Assembly (NCBI RefSeq): GCF_021018895.1
Contig: NC_079384.1
Span: 11,323,640-11,387,639, forward strand
Length of the DNA: 64,000 nucleotides
Direction of reading: 5' to 3'
DNA from: Seriola aureovittata
Lineage: Eukaryota; Chordata; Actinopteri; Carangiformes; Carangidae
Made by a program: the position numbers and the translations under genes. Below are positions 15,065 through 27,753 of the stretch, one piece after another (within the stretch, counting starts at the first letter, position 1; each line of letters opens with the position of its first letter). Below the pieces are notes generated by a model. It had not been told where the DNA came from. It ran no database searches and saw only the letters and a program-made list of their open reading frames with translations.

Positions 15065-15994
15065 AAAGTCTTTCTCAAGCTTCTCCATTTCCTGCTTGTA
15101 GCTCTTCAGTCTGCTGTTGTACATGGCTCGACTCTGGATGGGAATCTCCCGCACCTCCAGGTCCATCTGCTCCAGCTAAAACCCCAAAACAATCCAGTTA
15201 CTTTACCAAACATTTCAAATATTTTACTATGAAATTGTTTGGGATATAAAACGGACAGGTTTAAAGTTCATTTTCATCCAAATTTACATCATAATGTAAA
15301 TGAACCAACCTGGTGAAATGTGTACTTTTAATTATAATCATTTTCATGGCACTCTCAAACAAATGCTTAAAAAAAATTCTAGGCTTTGCACTATTCTCTA
15401 ATGATCATATTTCTCTTACTATGTACACATTTCTGTAAATGCTGCATTGCTAAGTCTCTCAAAAATGTTACTATCTATGACAAAAGGTGCTCCAGATAGA
15501 AATTGTGACAACTCTGAAAACATTAAACTTTCTGAAATGAGTTACTTCAGCTGCATTAACATCAATATGTTCCAATGTTGATTGTAAAAACAAAATGCCT
15601 CCCGCTCACATCACCCAGCTGTGCTAAAAGTTGTGACAGAGGAAGGATGTTCTGTAAATAAATACACAATCAAATATGAGGGCCCCTTCATTGTTGCAAC
15701 ATGCATAGGCCCAACAATGTCACTGTGAATGAAGTAAAAGTACATTTGATGCATGGCTAGACAGGTCTCTCTGTGGCGGATTTGGAGGAAACCAATCACT
15801 GTGACATAACAAGACAACTGCAACAACAATTTGTCTCTGTCAGGTGACTTTGCTCATTTCTAAACAGCAACATGAAGACTCCCACCTCAAGATAATGGCT
15901 TGAAATGTGTCATAGGGGTGTCACTTAAAAGCAGATTATGGGAAAGCAATCATGTGAGGAGGAAGCCTCCATTCTGCCATGTGATGTGAGTGTA

Positions 15995-16035
<41 letters not shown>

Positions 16036-19000
16036 CATGTCACCACCAGGATAATACAGGTGCTGTTGTCTGGTGCCAGTGAAAATTGTCCCCTCCCTCT
16101 TTCCACAAATTCATTATTTAGGAAATGGGAAGAAGAGAAAATTACTGATCAAAGACATACCAACTCTCTGACTTCTTCAAGCTGTTTGTCAACATTTAGA
16201 ACCAGCTGTGTCTTCTCCTCTGAAAGGGAAAAAAAACAGCAACATATTGATCAGCCGACAGAGGAACAGCGCTTCATGACAACAACCTAACTCCCCCACA
16301 ACAGGGGAAGAGACGGGGGGAGAGAGATAGAAAGAGACTGGGAGAAAACAACACACGAGGACACATTTGAAGATATATTTACACATTCTCTCCACACGAC
16401 GAGCCAACATTTGATGTCTCTTAGTTATTGGCGTCTATGAGGCCTTTGTTGGTTTCTGTTGAGGAGCAGTGAGACACCTCGTGCCAACTCAAAGGGAAGG
16501 GAGGTGTCAGCTTTGCTCACTTGCCAGAAGTATGAGTCCCACTCAGAATGACTAACGCACCGTTCTGCACCTCACCCCGTGGCTGCTCTTCCACATTACC
16601 CATTGAAACTCATTAGGACTGGCGAGAGTTCCAAAGAAGTGTGTAAACTACAGTTCATCCCATTGTTATTTAAGGCAGCAACATCACCACATACAAGAAC
16701 TGGTCTTTGTTCTGAAATTAGCTCTTTGCCATGAAAGTAAACCACATGGAAGGTAGAGGTTTGGTTTGGTTTGTTTGTTTAACAATCAAGCATCATTATT
16801 CAAACATACTGATAAAAAAAGGACAGAAGGGTGATCAAAATTTTTAAATACACGACAAAATATGTTTGAATTGAATACCTAAATTTTAGGAATAGTCACC
16901 AATTATTAAGTCATTGTTAAAGCCATGTGTAAGCATACTGATTAGTGACTCTCGAATGTTTGAATTTGTCTGCTTTTCACTTAAGATATGTGACAGTCAG
17001 ACAAAACAAACTGTTTTAAGACACAAGTGTAAGCTCTGATAACGTGGTGGAATGTGCCATTATTTTCTAAATTTTAAGATGAACTAAACATTATTTATGA
17101 AATGAGATCAAACAAATTATTTAATATTTAAAAAATGAACCCTGGTCCAAAGTTTACAGTAGAAATATGTAACCTTTTACAGTCTCATATTAGTGTATAG
17201 TTGTTAATATTGAAAATCCCCTCAACAAGGAATGCGATATTACAATAATGAATAAGCCTATTTCACAGAAGCACAGGTGTTACCAATAACATTAACAATG
17301 GGTCAGTGAGCCAGTGAGGCAGTTGATGTGCCCCAAATTCATACTATATAATAAAAATAACAATCAACTGTTTTAGCAGTTTGTATACAAAAAAACAACA
17401 ACAATATACCATTTTATTTTAAGATTCAGTAAGTGAAACATGATATCAATCAGTCCAAGACTTTGGGATGTCCCTGCTGATTGAACCTCTCAAGAGAGTG
17501 GTCCTCATAAGATTTAATACTTTTAACTCTTTCCAGCTGTGAGCAGCTCTTCCATTTCCTATTTTCACTGCATTGTGGGAGACTAATGTCCATCAGCAGC
17601 ACACTCAAAAAAAGGCCTGCATTTAGAATGTGTGATTTGAGTATACTTCAAAGCCTGCTTAGACTTAGTATGTAGAATTTGGGGAAAAAACACAATGCAA
17701 TTTCAGCCAATAGCATTCATCAGCAGAAAAAGGAAACTGAAGAAAGCACTTCATGTCTTTGCACAGACAGTCAATAGGAAATCAGTTTTAGCATCATTTT
17801 GGGATATCAGTATGTCAGTATTCACAATATGAGCAGAAAAGAGATCAATTCAAATATTTCTATTTTCAATTATCACCATTTCAGATATGTTCTTAAATGT
17901 AATCATTTAACAGAAAAAAAATTTAATCAAATGAATCAAATATCATATCAGAATATGACAGTTTTTTAACCTTATAACTAACAGCATTTAAAGTAAATGA
18001 AAAGTCTAAGTCAACAAAACTTCAAACTCCAAAGCAAATCACAAGGCTGTCAGCTGTGGGACTGCAATATCATAAAAAAGCTAAGGTAAGATCTTCATTT
18101 CTCAAGCACCATGGGCCAACATTATCTTTTGCAAATCCTAAAATTCATGTCCAACCTCACAACCTACACAGTAAACAGCCAGAGGCAATTCATTGAAAGG
18201 TGAGCTGGTGCATTCTTACTCAAACTCAGGCCCAAGCCAGAGGGCTGTGAAATATGTATGGATTTTTATCAAGACTACAACCTGCTGACGGACGGATGAG
18301 GAGTTTTGTACACAGAAGTAAGGCAAATAACGAAGAAATAGAGCTTGGCAAGAGTTTGTTTTTTTTTTTTATCTTAAAAAATGCTCTGTATTTGAGTTGC
18401 AATGATTGACAGGCAATCTCTTGCCATGAACACTCAAAGGTGAAAAAATGACATTCATGTTTCATGGAACAAGGCCTAACAATTCGTTGTATTCTTATTC
18501 AAATATTCCTTGAACCTTAGTTTTTGGGGGATGGTAAATAAATAAATATATAAACACACATTCATTTGACTGTTACATGAATGAAGACAGTCAAGGACAT
18601 TTTTTCCACATGCCATGGCCATTATCAGCAATTGTGCACATGTGAAATAGAGAGATACAACAACAGCAATGACAAAAGCCCTTTGTCTGGAGCTATATTA
18701 ACGTATTAAAGAGGGCTGTCAAACCACAGGCAAAATTCAGCCACTTCAGGAAGAAGAGCCAGAGGGACTAAAGAAAGAAAGAAAGAGAAGAAAAACCTTA
18801 ATGAGAAGGAAGGGAATTGAAATTCAACTGTAAACTATTCTGTTGGTGGCAGAACACATAGAACAACTACTTATGGTTGCAGTGTGTTTCCTGGCTTTGT
18901 ACATATTCATATGGGCTTACTCTGACACAGTTAACAGATGGCGAGAGGAAGCAATGTGGAATTACTCTGTGGAATGGGCTGCCATGAATCTTCAAAGATG

Positions 19001-21245
19001 CCAATTCCAAACCAGAAATACTCAGTTAGCCGAGGTTTTGTGAGAGGCAGTGCCCTTTGAAAAACCAATGAGCAAGTGTGAGCCCAGAGTAGAAGATAAA
19101 CATCCTACGTGGATGGAAGCATTTTTTAACGATCAAAACTAAAACTACTAGTCTAAACTGGGAGCAGTAGTCAACTAGTTGCAGACAATACAATTTTGGC
19201 CACCTCTTTTACACCAGTTCATGTGTAAAATATGCTTAATATTTTACACATATCTGTATTGTATATATATGTAGTGTATTTCACACTGTAAAATTCCACA
19301 CAATCAAAAACTGGCTGAGTTGTTATCTGTATATAATTGGATCAATGCAAACTTGTTTACTATTTTACCTACACCTCTAACTGGGATAAGTTCTAAGTGA
19401 CATAGTAACTCAAATTTATGAGGTTGGATGTGCATTGAAAGACAGCGTTTAAGCTGTGTATGGCCGAACGATGGCCGAGTGATGATGTGTGTTTTTAACG
19501 GCTTTATATATGTAGCAGGGAAAACAATTCATGTGTTTGAATGTGAGAATATAGTGTCTGACAGTATGCCAGGACAGCATGTTGAATGAACAATATTAAA
19601 ACCTAATCAAAATAAATTTTTAGAAGAACAGAAAAACATATTGACAAGAAACAGACTGGGTAAAATAGGTGCATCAGTTCTACTCAACACACTTTGACTG
19701 AGGAAAGTTATTGTGTGTAGTTGGTAGCATGGCCATATATAAGCCCTCTTGAGAATTATTTGTACACTGTAAATAATAACTGTAATCATCTGCTTGTCGC
19801 CAATATTGTTTTTCTCATTTGTGGCTTAAATATGGATGGTCTAAAAATTATGATGTACAGTAAAATAAAAAGGAAACATTTGTCAGCCTTAAAGCCTTTT
19901 TAGGTTGAAGACTGAAGCTTGTGTCACTAGGCCCAATTCAATGAGTACAGCAATACCATATGGACAAGTGATCAATCACATCCTCTTTGGCCTTTATACA
20001 AAGCTGTGCCTGCTGGCACCCGTGTATACATCTGCTTTAATCTGCTGGCATGAGTGCGCCACTGCACCTATTTATTATGTTAGATTGTTGTTACAAAGTT
20101 TTTCCAATGTTTACTTAAGTCACAATGAGAAAATAGTTTAGGTACTATTTATTTACTATCTTTATGAATAAAGCAATTCTGAGTGGGACTCAATACCCGT
20201 CATTTTGTTGCAACTTGAAATCAGATTGATCTTTGTTGCTCAATGTCATCCCCTCTTCTCTTCCCCTTTTGTCTTTCTTCACTGTATAGGAACTGATAGG
20301 AACATGATAAACATAAACTTTTAATCAAGAAAAATTATTCACAGTGTAAACATGCTCTTTAAATTTTTGTAACATATGCTGACATGCCCAGACCCAGCCA
20401 TGTGAGTACAGAAACTAAAATGACTACATGGGTGTAATGTGGAGAATACAAGAAACTAGTTATCTATACAAAACAAATCCAACAAAGCAGAGCTTTTATG
20501 TGGAATAACAGATATTGACTTGACTGACTAGGTACTATCATTTGAAGACATTGATGGTCATTTGGCTGACATATAATGTGAGATTATGTAAGTTATCTTT
20601 CCATCTACTTTTCGTACCGACATACTAAATTTCACAGTCACAGGCGTTGCCCTGATTAATATTATTAATGATACCTGTGTTTTTCCTGCTATGAAAAGTA
20701 AAAATGTCTGCCAGAAATATGTTTAGTCCACACAGGTCTGACCTCTTCTTGTAAGGTGACAGCAATTACTACCCTGTTAGATAATGTTATGTAAGACCTG
20801 CTTGAGGCAGTAAACTGAAAAAGCATACATATCTTAACCAGTGGAAAACATGACGTATATGTTATTTGTTGTTTCCCATTTTCACACTGTCTGAATCAAT
20901 TAAAGACATACCAAGCTAATAAAGCAGCCAGTAACAGGTGATATGGTTCTTTTATACACCGCTATAAAAACACTATAGCTATAGCTGTTTCACAATAGCT
21001 ATAGCTGGTTCACCATTTAGTGCGACATTATACCCTAAGATAATATGGTATATTGATGAAGTAAGTTACACCTGGGTACCGTTAGCTTGCCAGCTAACTG
21101 ATAGCTAGCTCCAACTCAGCGATTCCAGCTAATAAAATACGACTGTCTTACCTCCACTTAGTTTGGGAATTCTGCCAATTTTGTTAGTTACTTCTGCTGT
21201 GATGGTTCCAAAGTCCTGCTCGTAGGCTTCAAAGTCTGAGGACAT
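15065..21245 (-). CDS. vti1a: Vti1a, vesicle transport through interaction with t-SNAREs 1A (5' part, three exons)
   Basis: The coding exons on the minus strand are 21152-21245, 16161-16219 and 15065-15175, joined by GT-AG introns with phases 1, 0 and 0. They give 88 codons starting MSSDFEAYEQDF. The start was chosen because it aligns with mammalian VTI1A from residue 1. The segment is the N-terminal helical bundle (LEEVRELLEQMDLEVREIP, then SYKQEMEKLEKDF). Full-length family members are about 217 residues, so the linker, the Qb SNARE helix and the tail anchor are missing here and must lie left of position 1. Vti1a is a Qb-SNARE of the trans-Golgi and endosomal fusion machinery, and the N-terminal bundle seen here binds adaptor proteins. 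The gene is head-to-head with zdhhc6, as in mammals. Intron 1 is about 4.9 kb and intron 2 about 1 kb. Confidence 0.95.
15611..15829 (-). mobile_element. Ty1/copia-type integrase remnant
   Basis: A minus-strand open frame of 72 codons contains HSDIVGPMHVATMKG, which resembles the start of the integrase core of Ty1/copia polyproteins (HSD followed by GPM). It is preceded by a poorly preserved stretch with the Cys and His residues expected near the zinc-binding part. There is no reverse transcriptase, protease or long terminal repeat nearby, and the sequence loses similarity after about 25 residues. It is therefore a short dead fragment. It lies inside vti1a intron 2, on the same strand as the gene. 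The call rests on one motif. Confidence 0.45.
15990..16035. repeat. (TG)n microsatellite
   Basis: About 14 uninterrupted TG units are followed by imperfect TGTATG repeats. The tract lies in vti1a intron 2, about 125 bases downstream of exon 2 in the direction of transcription. Confidence 0.9.
16220..21151 (-). other. vti1a intron 1 (non-coding)
   Basis: About 4.9 kb of AT-rich sequence contains no recognisable exon, RNA gene or full-length transposon. Small features are poly-A/T runs (for example near 18358) and a short duplication at 20975-21013 made of two TATAGCTATAGCTG units followed by TTCAC. Confidence 0.7.
20975..21013 (+). repeat. Short tandem duplication (TAGCTATAGCTG)
   Basis: Two imperfect copies of a unit of about 20 bases, each with TATAGCTATAGCTG followed by TTCAC, lie about 140 bases inside intron 1 from vti1a exon 1. 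Confidence 0.6.
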
Positions 21246-21564
21246 GCTGACGTTTAAGTTTAAAACAGGTGGCTTTCTGGTTGACAGTTAGCTCAGAATA
21301 ATAACAACAAGGCTCGAATGGAGTCCCTTCCTTGAGTTGCAGTGTAATATGCTCGGCAAAGACCTGGACTTCGTTTTCTTTTTTCCGACACTGAAAATGG
21401 TTCAGCATCTGGATAGAAAATATTGTCCACGATCATTTTTTTGAAATTATTTTTTAGTTATGTGAATATATAAATTATGTTCGCTGTTCTGTGACGGTAA
21501 AAAAATAAACTGGTTAATTAAAAAGTGTCCGCAAGGGGTTGAGGGTAATAGTTTCTGAGACACC
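21246..21564. promoter_or_regulatory. Bidirectional promoter of vti1a and zdhhc6
   Basis: Only about 320 bases separate the vti1a start codon, read leftward, from the first plausible zdhhc6 leader ATG at 21565. The two genes are head-to-head, an arrangement also found in mammals. No TATA box is placed convincingly. Transcription start sites cannot be seen and are inferred to lie here. Confidence 0.55.
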
Positions 21565-21639
21565 ATGAGAAAGGTTCCTGTCTGTACACAGAAGGAACTG
21601 AAGAAAATCAACAAGGAAGTGGCCAGGTTGGTCATTTAA
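21565..21639 (+). other. Upstream ORF in the presumed zdhhc6 leader
   Basis: A 24-codon frame begins MRKVPVCTQKELKKINKEVA in a good initiation context (CACCATGA) and stops at 21639. If it is in the mature leader it could limit reinitiation at the zdhhc6 start. A GT at 21630, just after GCCAG, could act as a splice donor and would change its last residues. Whether it is transcribed is inferred from position only. Confidence 0.35.
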
Positions 21640-22652
21640 AGTGACAGCTTTTTTCTCCATCCATAAAAACCGTGCGTTTACGTTTACCAGTAAGCATTTG
21701 TTATATCTTTAATATGCAGTATTATCCGCGTTTCCTCTTTGCACCTTGTGGCCACAGTCCACTCTGATACGTTGGTCTTGACAAGCTGGTGAGCAAGCTA
21801 GCTAACTAGCTAACTGTTAGCCCTGGTGCTAAAATGAATCATATTTTTTAGCCAAAGATAAAAGCCTAAATTATCGAGGATCATTATTTATTTATTGTCT
21901 CACTTGTCTGGCTTGTGAATGCAATAGATAGTGTTACATATAGAGTTGCAGTGTTTCCTTCTTGACGCGAATTAGCTAGCTTAGGAACATGAGCTAATTA
22001 CTTAAGTCGCTGCTGAGAAAAACTGTGGATTTACATACAATGTTTCACTTCTCTAGAAAGGCTGTGATGTGCCGCACTACCCATATTGGTGTGTTATATG
22101 TTTATCGCGTTTACTGTGCCTTGCGATACCGAATAAGATACTTATTCTAATTGGTTATTTCTGGAAGTTCCTGATCGACAATATTGCAACATGGCAGTGC
22201 TGAAAGAACTGTGATATCCCAAATAAAAAAAACGTCAACAACAAAAAAATACATCAAACGCAAGAGTGGGAGAAATATATATAGATTTTGATATTATGTT
22301 AACCTCATATATATCCGTCAGACTAGACTTTAAATTGGAAACATTTTTCTGTTTAATCATAATCTTCAGAGGTTACTACAGGACTGTTGTATTTGACTGC
22401 AATATGTTTAGGTAGATGTACTCAGTAAATTGACAACTACTGGTATGTGTACTACAACAGAAATGATCAGTTGAACACATGGAGGAGGCTCAAGACGGTT
22501 TATCTGTCAAACCTTTGGATTCATTGGTATTTAGAAAAAAGAAACCAAACATAGCTACACATAACTGCTGCCAATGTCTGTAGTTCATCATGTTATGAAA
22601 TGTAGCATCACTGATTCTGCTGTTCTAAAATTTTCCTCTCTCTTCGTCTTAG

Positions 22653-22854
22653 ATGGGGAAATTGAGTTAGTCACAAGGATAGTGTGCTCCGAAGATTGGC
22701 AGAAGAGGATGCTGCTCTTTGCTAGGGCAAGGAACAATGGGACACAGAGAGCCCCAGTAACTCAAGACCAGGCCAGTTGCCGGGTACTCAGAAGACGAGG
22801 AAAAATATGTGCATCGTCCGCACCGCTGACTTTGCAAGATAGCAGAAGAAAAAA
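22653..22854 (+). other. Probable non-coding 5' exon of zdhhc6
   Basis: A strong acceptor (TCTCTCTTCGTCTTAG) precedes 22653 and a possible donor GTAATA follows 22854; another acceptor, TTTTTCAG, precedes 22894 just before the coding exon. The segment has a five-codon frame (ATG at 22653) that stops immediately, and no family-like protein, which fits untranslated leader. The exact exon boundaries are uncertain. Confidence 0.4.
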
Positions 22855-22940
22855 AGTAATACACTACTGAAGCTTGGTCAATACATTTTTCAGGAACTCA
22901 ACAGCCAAAATATTAGTACTAACCTTGTGGTGAAAAAAAA

Positions 22941-25900
22941 ATGAACTTCCTGTCAACTTTTGTGACATTTGAGAACCTCCATGAGGTTCGGAGATTGTGC
23001 CACTGGGGTCCAATCATAGCCTTGTCTGTCATTGCTATATGCTCCACCATGGCAATTCTGGACTCCATTATCTGGTACTGGCCGCTAGACACAACAGGAG
23101 GCAGCATTAACTTCATCATGCTAATCAACTGGACTGTCCTCATCCTCTACAACTACTTCAATGCTATGTTTGTTGGACCTGGGTACATCCCTCTTGGCTG
23201 GAGACCGGTAAGACCTATTACGTTTTTCACTTACGTCTGTTTAGAAAGTGTAAAGAACAGTTTGGTACCATGTAACACAGAGTGAAACCATTTAATCATT
23301 GGAAAGTTGCATCAGACTTCAGCATTTATTTGTTTATCCCGAAACAGGAGAATCAACAGGATACCCAGTACCTACAGTACTGTAGAGTGTGCCAAGGGTA
23401 CAAGGCCCCCAGGTCCCACCACTGTCGCAAGTGTAACAGGTAGCTACATTTATTACCAAAGTATGAATAGGTTTTCTCTCACATTTGAGATGGACTCTTA
23501 AATAAAACAGCACAAAGATGGAGCCACTACAGCAAATTCCTGAGCTATTTCCAGCACATCAAACTAGAACTTGCTTGTGTATTTTCTGCTGCTGTGAAGT
23601 GCACTCTTTCAGTGGATGTTTTTTTTCCGCAGTGCTGTAAAGTATCTGTGTGGTTGAAGTGCACACTTGAATTCTCCTAATCACTGCACATTACAGTAAA
23701 CAAGAACTGACACAAATACAGAACCCGGATAGGCCTGTCAAGGTAAACCAAGCGACTAAATTTAGATTTGTATAATTATCATTCACGCGGACAATCAGCT
23801 GTTACATAAATCTGTATCTTACTCTGAAAATAGATGCAGTGTGCTGATGAACTTGTCACTCTATGTCCTCCCAAACAACCAGTCAATTCCCCCGGCACTC
23901 CTCTCCTCCTCTGCCTCCCCTCCCACAGGTGTGTGATGAAGATGGACCACCACTGCCCCTGGATAAACAACTGCTGTGGCCATCAAAACCACACCTACTT
24001 CACCAGCTTCCTGCTGCTGGCTCCTCTGGGCTGCTCACACGCTGCCATTATCTTCATTATGACCATGTACACGCAGCTCTATGAGAGGGTCAGTAGTCTC
24101 CTAGCCCCACTTCGCCTCGCTTTTGATGGCCTATTATCACCACAGCTTTTCTCTAGGCAGCCTAATTCATTTTATCATTCGATACTGAAGTTACCACACG
24201 TCAATTTGTTTTCTTTGTCCTCACTGCAGATATCATTTGGGTGGAGCACAGTGAAGATCGACATGAGTGCTGTGCGTCAGTTCCAGCCCCTCATGCCCTT
24301 CAGTGTGCCCGCCTTTGCTGCCACACTCTTTGCCTTAGGCTTGGCACTGGGCACCACTATTGCTGTTGGCATGCTTTTCTTCATACAGGTAAATTTGTCA
24401 TAAGGCTTGCATTGGTGTTTTCAGTTTACACAAGCTGTTGGGTATTGAATGTGATATTTAACTTAATCACATTAGGTTTAGGTATATCCAATGCAAAAAT
24501 GCAGCTCGGTTCAACAAATGCACAGCTTATCCCTATTCATTGTCATTTACTTGCAAATACTGTAACAAAGAGATGTATAGGTGAGACATAAAATGAGCAA
24601 ATACACAGAACATAGCACAAAAAAAATATTTGGAATTGGAATCATGGAATTTAGAAATGGATTGAAATGACAGCTAACAAAGTACTTACTGAGATTTGCA
24701 AAGCCAGAAAGGGTACAGCAAAAATTGAGGGCTGTCTTTGCGGCCCATTTAAATATCCCAAATTCCTAAAAGCAGTCACATTGCATATTCAGGAGAAATC
24801 AATGGTGCAATAATAAAATATTTATAAAAGAAAATGTGAGTTTCTTCTGATAATGAAACAGTCTGTGCTTTTCAGATGAAGGTCATCCTTCGAAATAAGA
24901 CCTCGATCGAGTCCTGGATCGAGGAAAAGGTCAGTCTCTCTCTCTCTGATTTCCAGTGACTTTGTTCTGTGAAGAAAATTTGTGATGTTAGTGTAATTTA
25001 AGATGGATGACTATTTTTCTTTTTTTTTTCTTTTTGAGTGATCTAAAAGCAATAATCTAAAATGAGGGCTTCATTTTATTCACACAATATTGAATTGGAT
25101 TTAGAATTAACATGTACAACATTGGTTATCGAAGTTTGTTGAATTAAAGATGTCACTTTTATGACCAAGGCACACAAGTTTTAGGGTTTGTCTGTCAGTA
25201 CAATGTTGTACACTGATTACAGAAATTTGATACCACCCCATTTACCTGATCCCATTGACACAAATACACACACTTCCACTCCCTGTGTCTTTTCCACTAG
25301 GCCAAAGACAGAATACAGCACTACCAAACTGGGGAGGAGTTTGTCTTCCCTTATGACCTCGGGAGCCGCTGGCTGAACTTCAAGCAAGTCTTCACGTGGT
25401 CAGGGACGCCCAGGGGTGATGGCATTGAATGGCCAGTCCACCCCAAGTGTCACCAGCACACCTTAACTGTAAGTTCAGTTTTTTGGTCATTCTCACACTG
25501 CTGTTTTTTGTCTGTTACACTTCCTGTGTGCACAATGACTTGTCTTTTTATCTTATAAATTATATGATAACTTATCTTTAATTTGTGGAGAATGCTGTTA
25601 GACCAATAGGTACTGTGATTGGTCCTTAACAGTGAGATAAAAGTTGCATTGTCAAACAATAGTGGCTTTAATTGTGTTGTTCCTCTTTAAACAGATTGAG
25701 CAACTGAAGCAGAAAGCTGATAAACGAGTGAGAAGTGTAAGTACCTGCCAAGTCCGTGTTCTGAAATCCATTTGGTGTTGATTTACACATGGACACACAA
25801 GAATAGGTTTTAGGCTGGACTGTCTATGCTTTGTGTGACTTTGGAGAAAAGTTTGAGATTTAAAAAGTGATGCCTCCCCATTTGTATTATTCACCAAAAA

Positions 25901-26650
25901 GTCACAGAGTAGATATTGGCTGTTTTTAATAAAAAAAATAAAAAAAAAACACTATTATATAACACAGATTATCAGATTTATCAGATGTATTAATTTAAAT
26001 GTAACTTTATAAACACATACTGCATCTTGCCTGAATTTAGTTGTTAGAGCAATAGAATAACCAGATATCCTGTATGCCTCGGCCAGCAGGTCCAGTACCG
26101 GGCTGTGGAGGACTATAACGGAGCCTGCTGCCCTCTCAGCAAGGGTCTCCAAACCTTTTTCAGAACCCCCTGCACTGAGGAGCCCAGGATCCCCCTAAGG
26201 AAGGGAGACACCATCCTAGCCACCCGTGGCACCAAGTACGTTTATCCACACAGAATAGTTTTCATAATGGTGGTTTGTCCAGGAGCCTGGTTGGCTATGC
26301 TTCCAATGAAGGCTTTAAAATGAATACACAAATAATGTGTTAAAAATTCTATTGCTTTTGTCCATGTGAATTCTCTTCATCAGTGTTTTTTTTTTTCTCT
26401 TTAGATGGTGGATGTATGGAGACAAAGTTCTGACCGAGGAGCAAATGAAAGGTAAAAATGAAAGAAGTGATTGCAGATGCTTCTGCTGTTTAAATTATGT
26501 TTTTAAATTCACATTTACAGGCTCCTTTCTTTCTGTTTTCGGCTTTCAGTGGGAGAACGCGTAAGGGGATGGTTTCCAAGGCGATGTGTGGAGAAGTGCC
26601 ATTATGACACAGCTGCCAGTGATAGCACCAGCGAAAAGAAAGTAAATTAA
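22941..26650 (+). CDS. zdhhc6: Palmitoyltransferase ZDHHC6
   Basis: There are ten coding exons: 22941-23207, 23348-23439, 23929-24088, 24230-24388, 24876-24929, 25301-25468, 25695-25736, 26090-26235, 26405-26451 and 26550-26650. They encode 411 residues (human 413). The product is an ER membrane enzyme that S-acylates proteins such as calnexin and the IP3 receptor. The zinc-binding DHHC domain spans about residues 98-135, with catalytic Cys129 in KMDHHCPWINNC. Four hydrophobic segments lie near residues 25-45, 57-78, 142-165 and 195-222. The C-terminal SH3-like part keeps Cys327, Cys328 and Cys342, equivalent to the human cysteines modified by ZDHHC16. The tail ends KKVN, a dilysine-type ER retrieval signal. 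The start matches the mammalian start. Neighbours are vti1a (divergent) and coasy (downstream, same strand). Confidence 0.97.
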
Positions 26651-27192
26651 TATATTTCAACTGGCTTTATGTGGAGCAGGGGAGTTAAACTGAACAGAAG
26701 GTGTTCATAAACATACATCCACTGAAGATGTCATGCCTGATGCCGCAGGCTCACCATCAAGAATTTCATACTTTGATTAAAGTTCCTCACACATTTCAAT
26801 ACCAACTTGAATTTTGTAAAGGGAACATAGTTCTCTAAACCTTACTGAGCACTTTGCTGTCAATTAATGTCTTGAAGAGAACTACAGAGTCCATGAGAAG
26901 GACTGGTTGCATGAGTTCAGTTTGACTCCTCTGACCAAAAATGAAACCCAGCAAGAGTCTTAATTTCAATTGCCACCAGGCTTTAATGTGACTTCATTGT
27001 GATTACATGACTTTTTACTTGAATATGTTGTGTTTACTTGTTGATGTCCTTTTTTGCTAATTATGCAATGCCTCTGCCCAGCTAACCCCAGGGCTTCGTC
27101 ATGCAACTCTTTCTACAGTATGGAGATAACACTTAATTTCTTTTTATTATTTTTGTAAAAACAAATTGTTGGCCTCAAAGTATAAATTGAAA

Positions 27193-27198
27193 AATAAA
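27193..27198 (+). terminator. zdhhc6 polyadenylation signal
   Basis: AATAAA lies about 540 bases after the zdhhc6 stop in an otherwise non-coding 3' region, followed by an A-rich stretch. This fits a single 3' untranslated region of about 0.55 kb. Confidence 0.6.
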
Positions 27199-27420
27199 AA
27201 AAAATCTTCCGCAAGAGTCGTTGTTTGCCTCAATCTTTGTGATTGCTAAAAATGCTCATGTTTTAACGTGCAAATAATTACTTATGTGTTATGGGCTTAA
27301 TGTGAAATAGTATTATAGTATTAATACATTAATGTGTCACACACAGGTTTAGGATCCTGCAAATTAGAGTAATCCCAATCTAATGGGATATAATGCTAGA
27401 GTATGTTCTTTCACTTTCAG

Positions 27421-27753
27421 GTCTACTCTGATTGGTCATTATACAAAGAAAGTCTTGTATGATGATGTTAACCTTAAACCTGAAATCCCATCTGGAAGGC
27501 CAGGTGTGGAGCACTGGAGGCGAGTCTGCAGGAGAGGGCTCAGAGAGAGGACTGGAGCTGGGAAGTGCAGCAGGTGGAACAGAGAGAGGACGACTGGTAC
27601 AGCAGAGTGCTGGAGGAAGAGAACATGACTAAGAAGGAACAGAAGGAGACAATGATCAAAAAGGAGGAAGAGAACAAGAGGAGGAAGGAACAGGAGGAGA
27701 AAAACATTCAAAAGGATGAAAGAACAAGAATTACTTGTTATTGTTTATTGTAA
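27421..27753 (+). pseudogene. Unassigned exon-like coiled-coil fragment
   Basis: A good splice acceptor (TATGTTCTTTCACTTTCAG) ends at 27420. After it, one frame reads STLIGHYTKKVLYDDVNLKP to about 27510. A second frame then carries a Glu/Lys/Gln-rich helix-forming stretch (QREDWSWEVQQVEQREDDWY, then a KKEEENKRRKEQEEK-type segment) to a stop at 27753. Joining the two needs a frameshift, so this looks like a broken gene piece, or a terminal exon whose frame was misread. No family was recognised. It lies between the zdhhc6 poly(A) signal and coasy. Confidence 0.35.

Noticed and set aside
18843..19043. 66-residue hydrophobic frame resembling a membrane peptide
   Set aside because: No splice sites, no similarity, isolated in intron 1 of vti1a.
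22574..22870. 98-residue plus-strand open frame before zdhhc6
   Set aside because: It crosses a strong splice acceptor at 22652 and resembles no protein; better explained as a non-coding leader exon.
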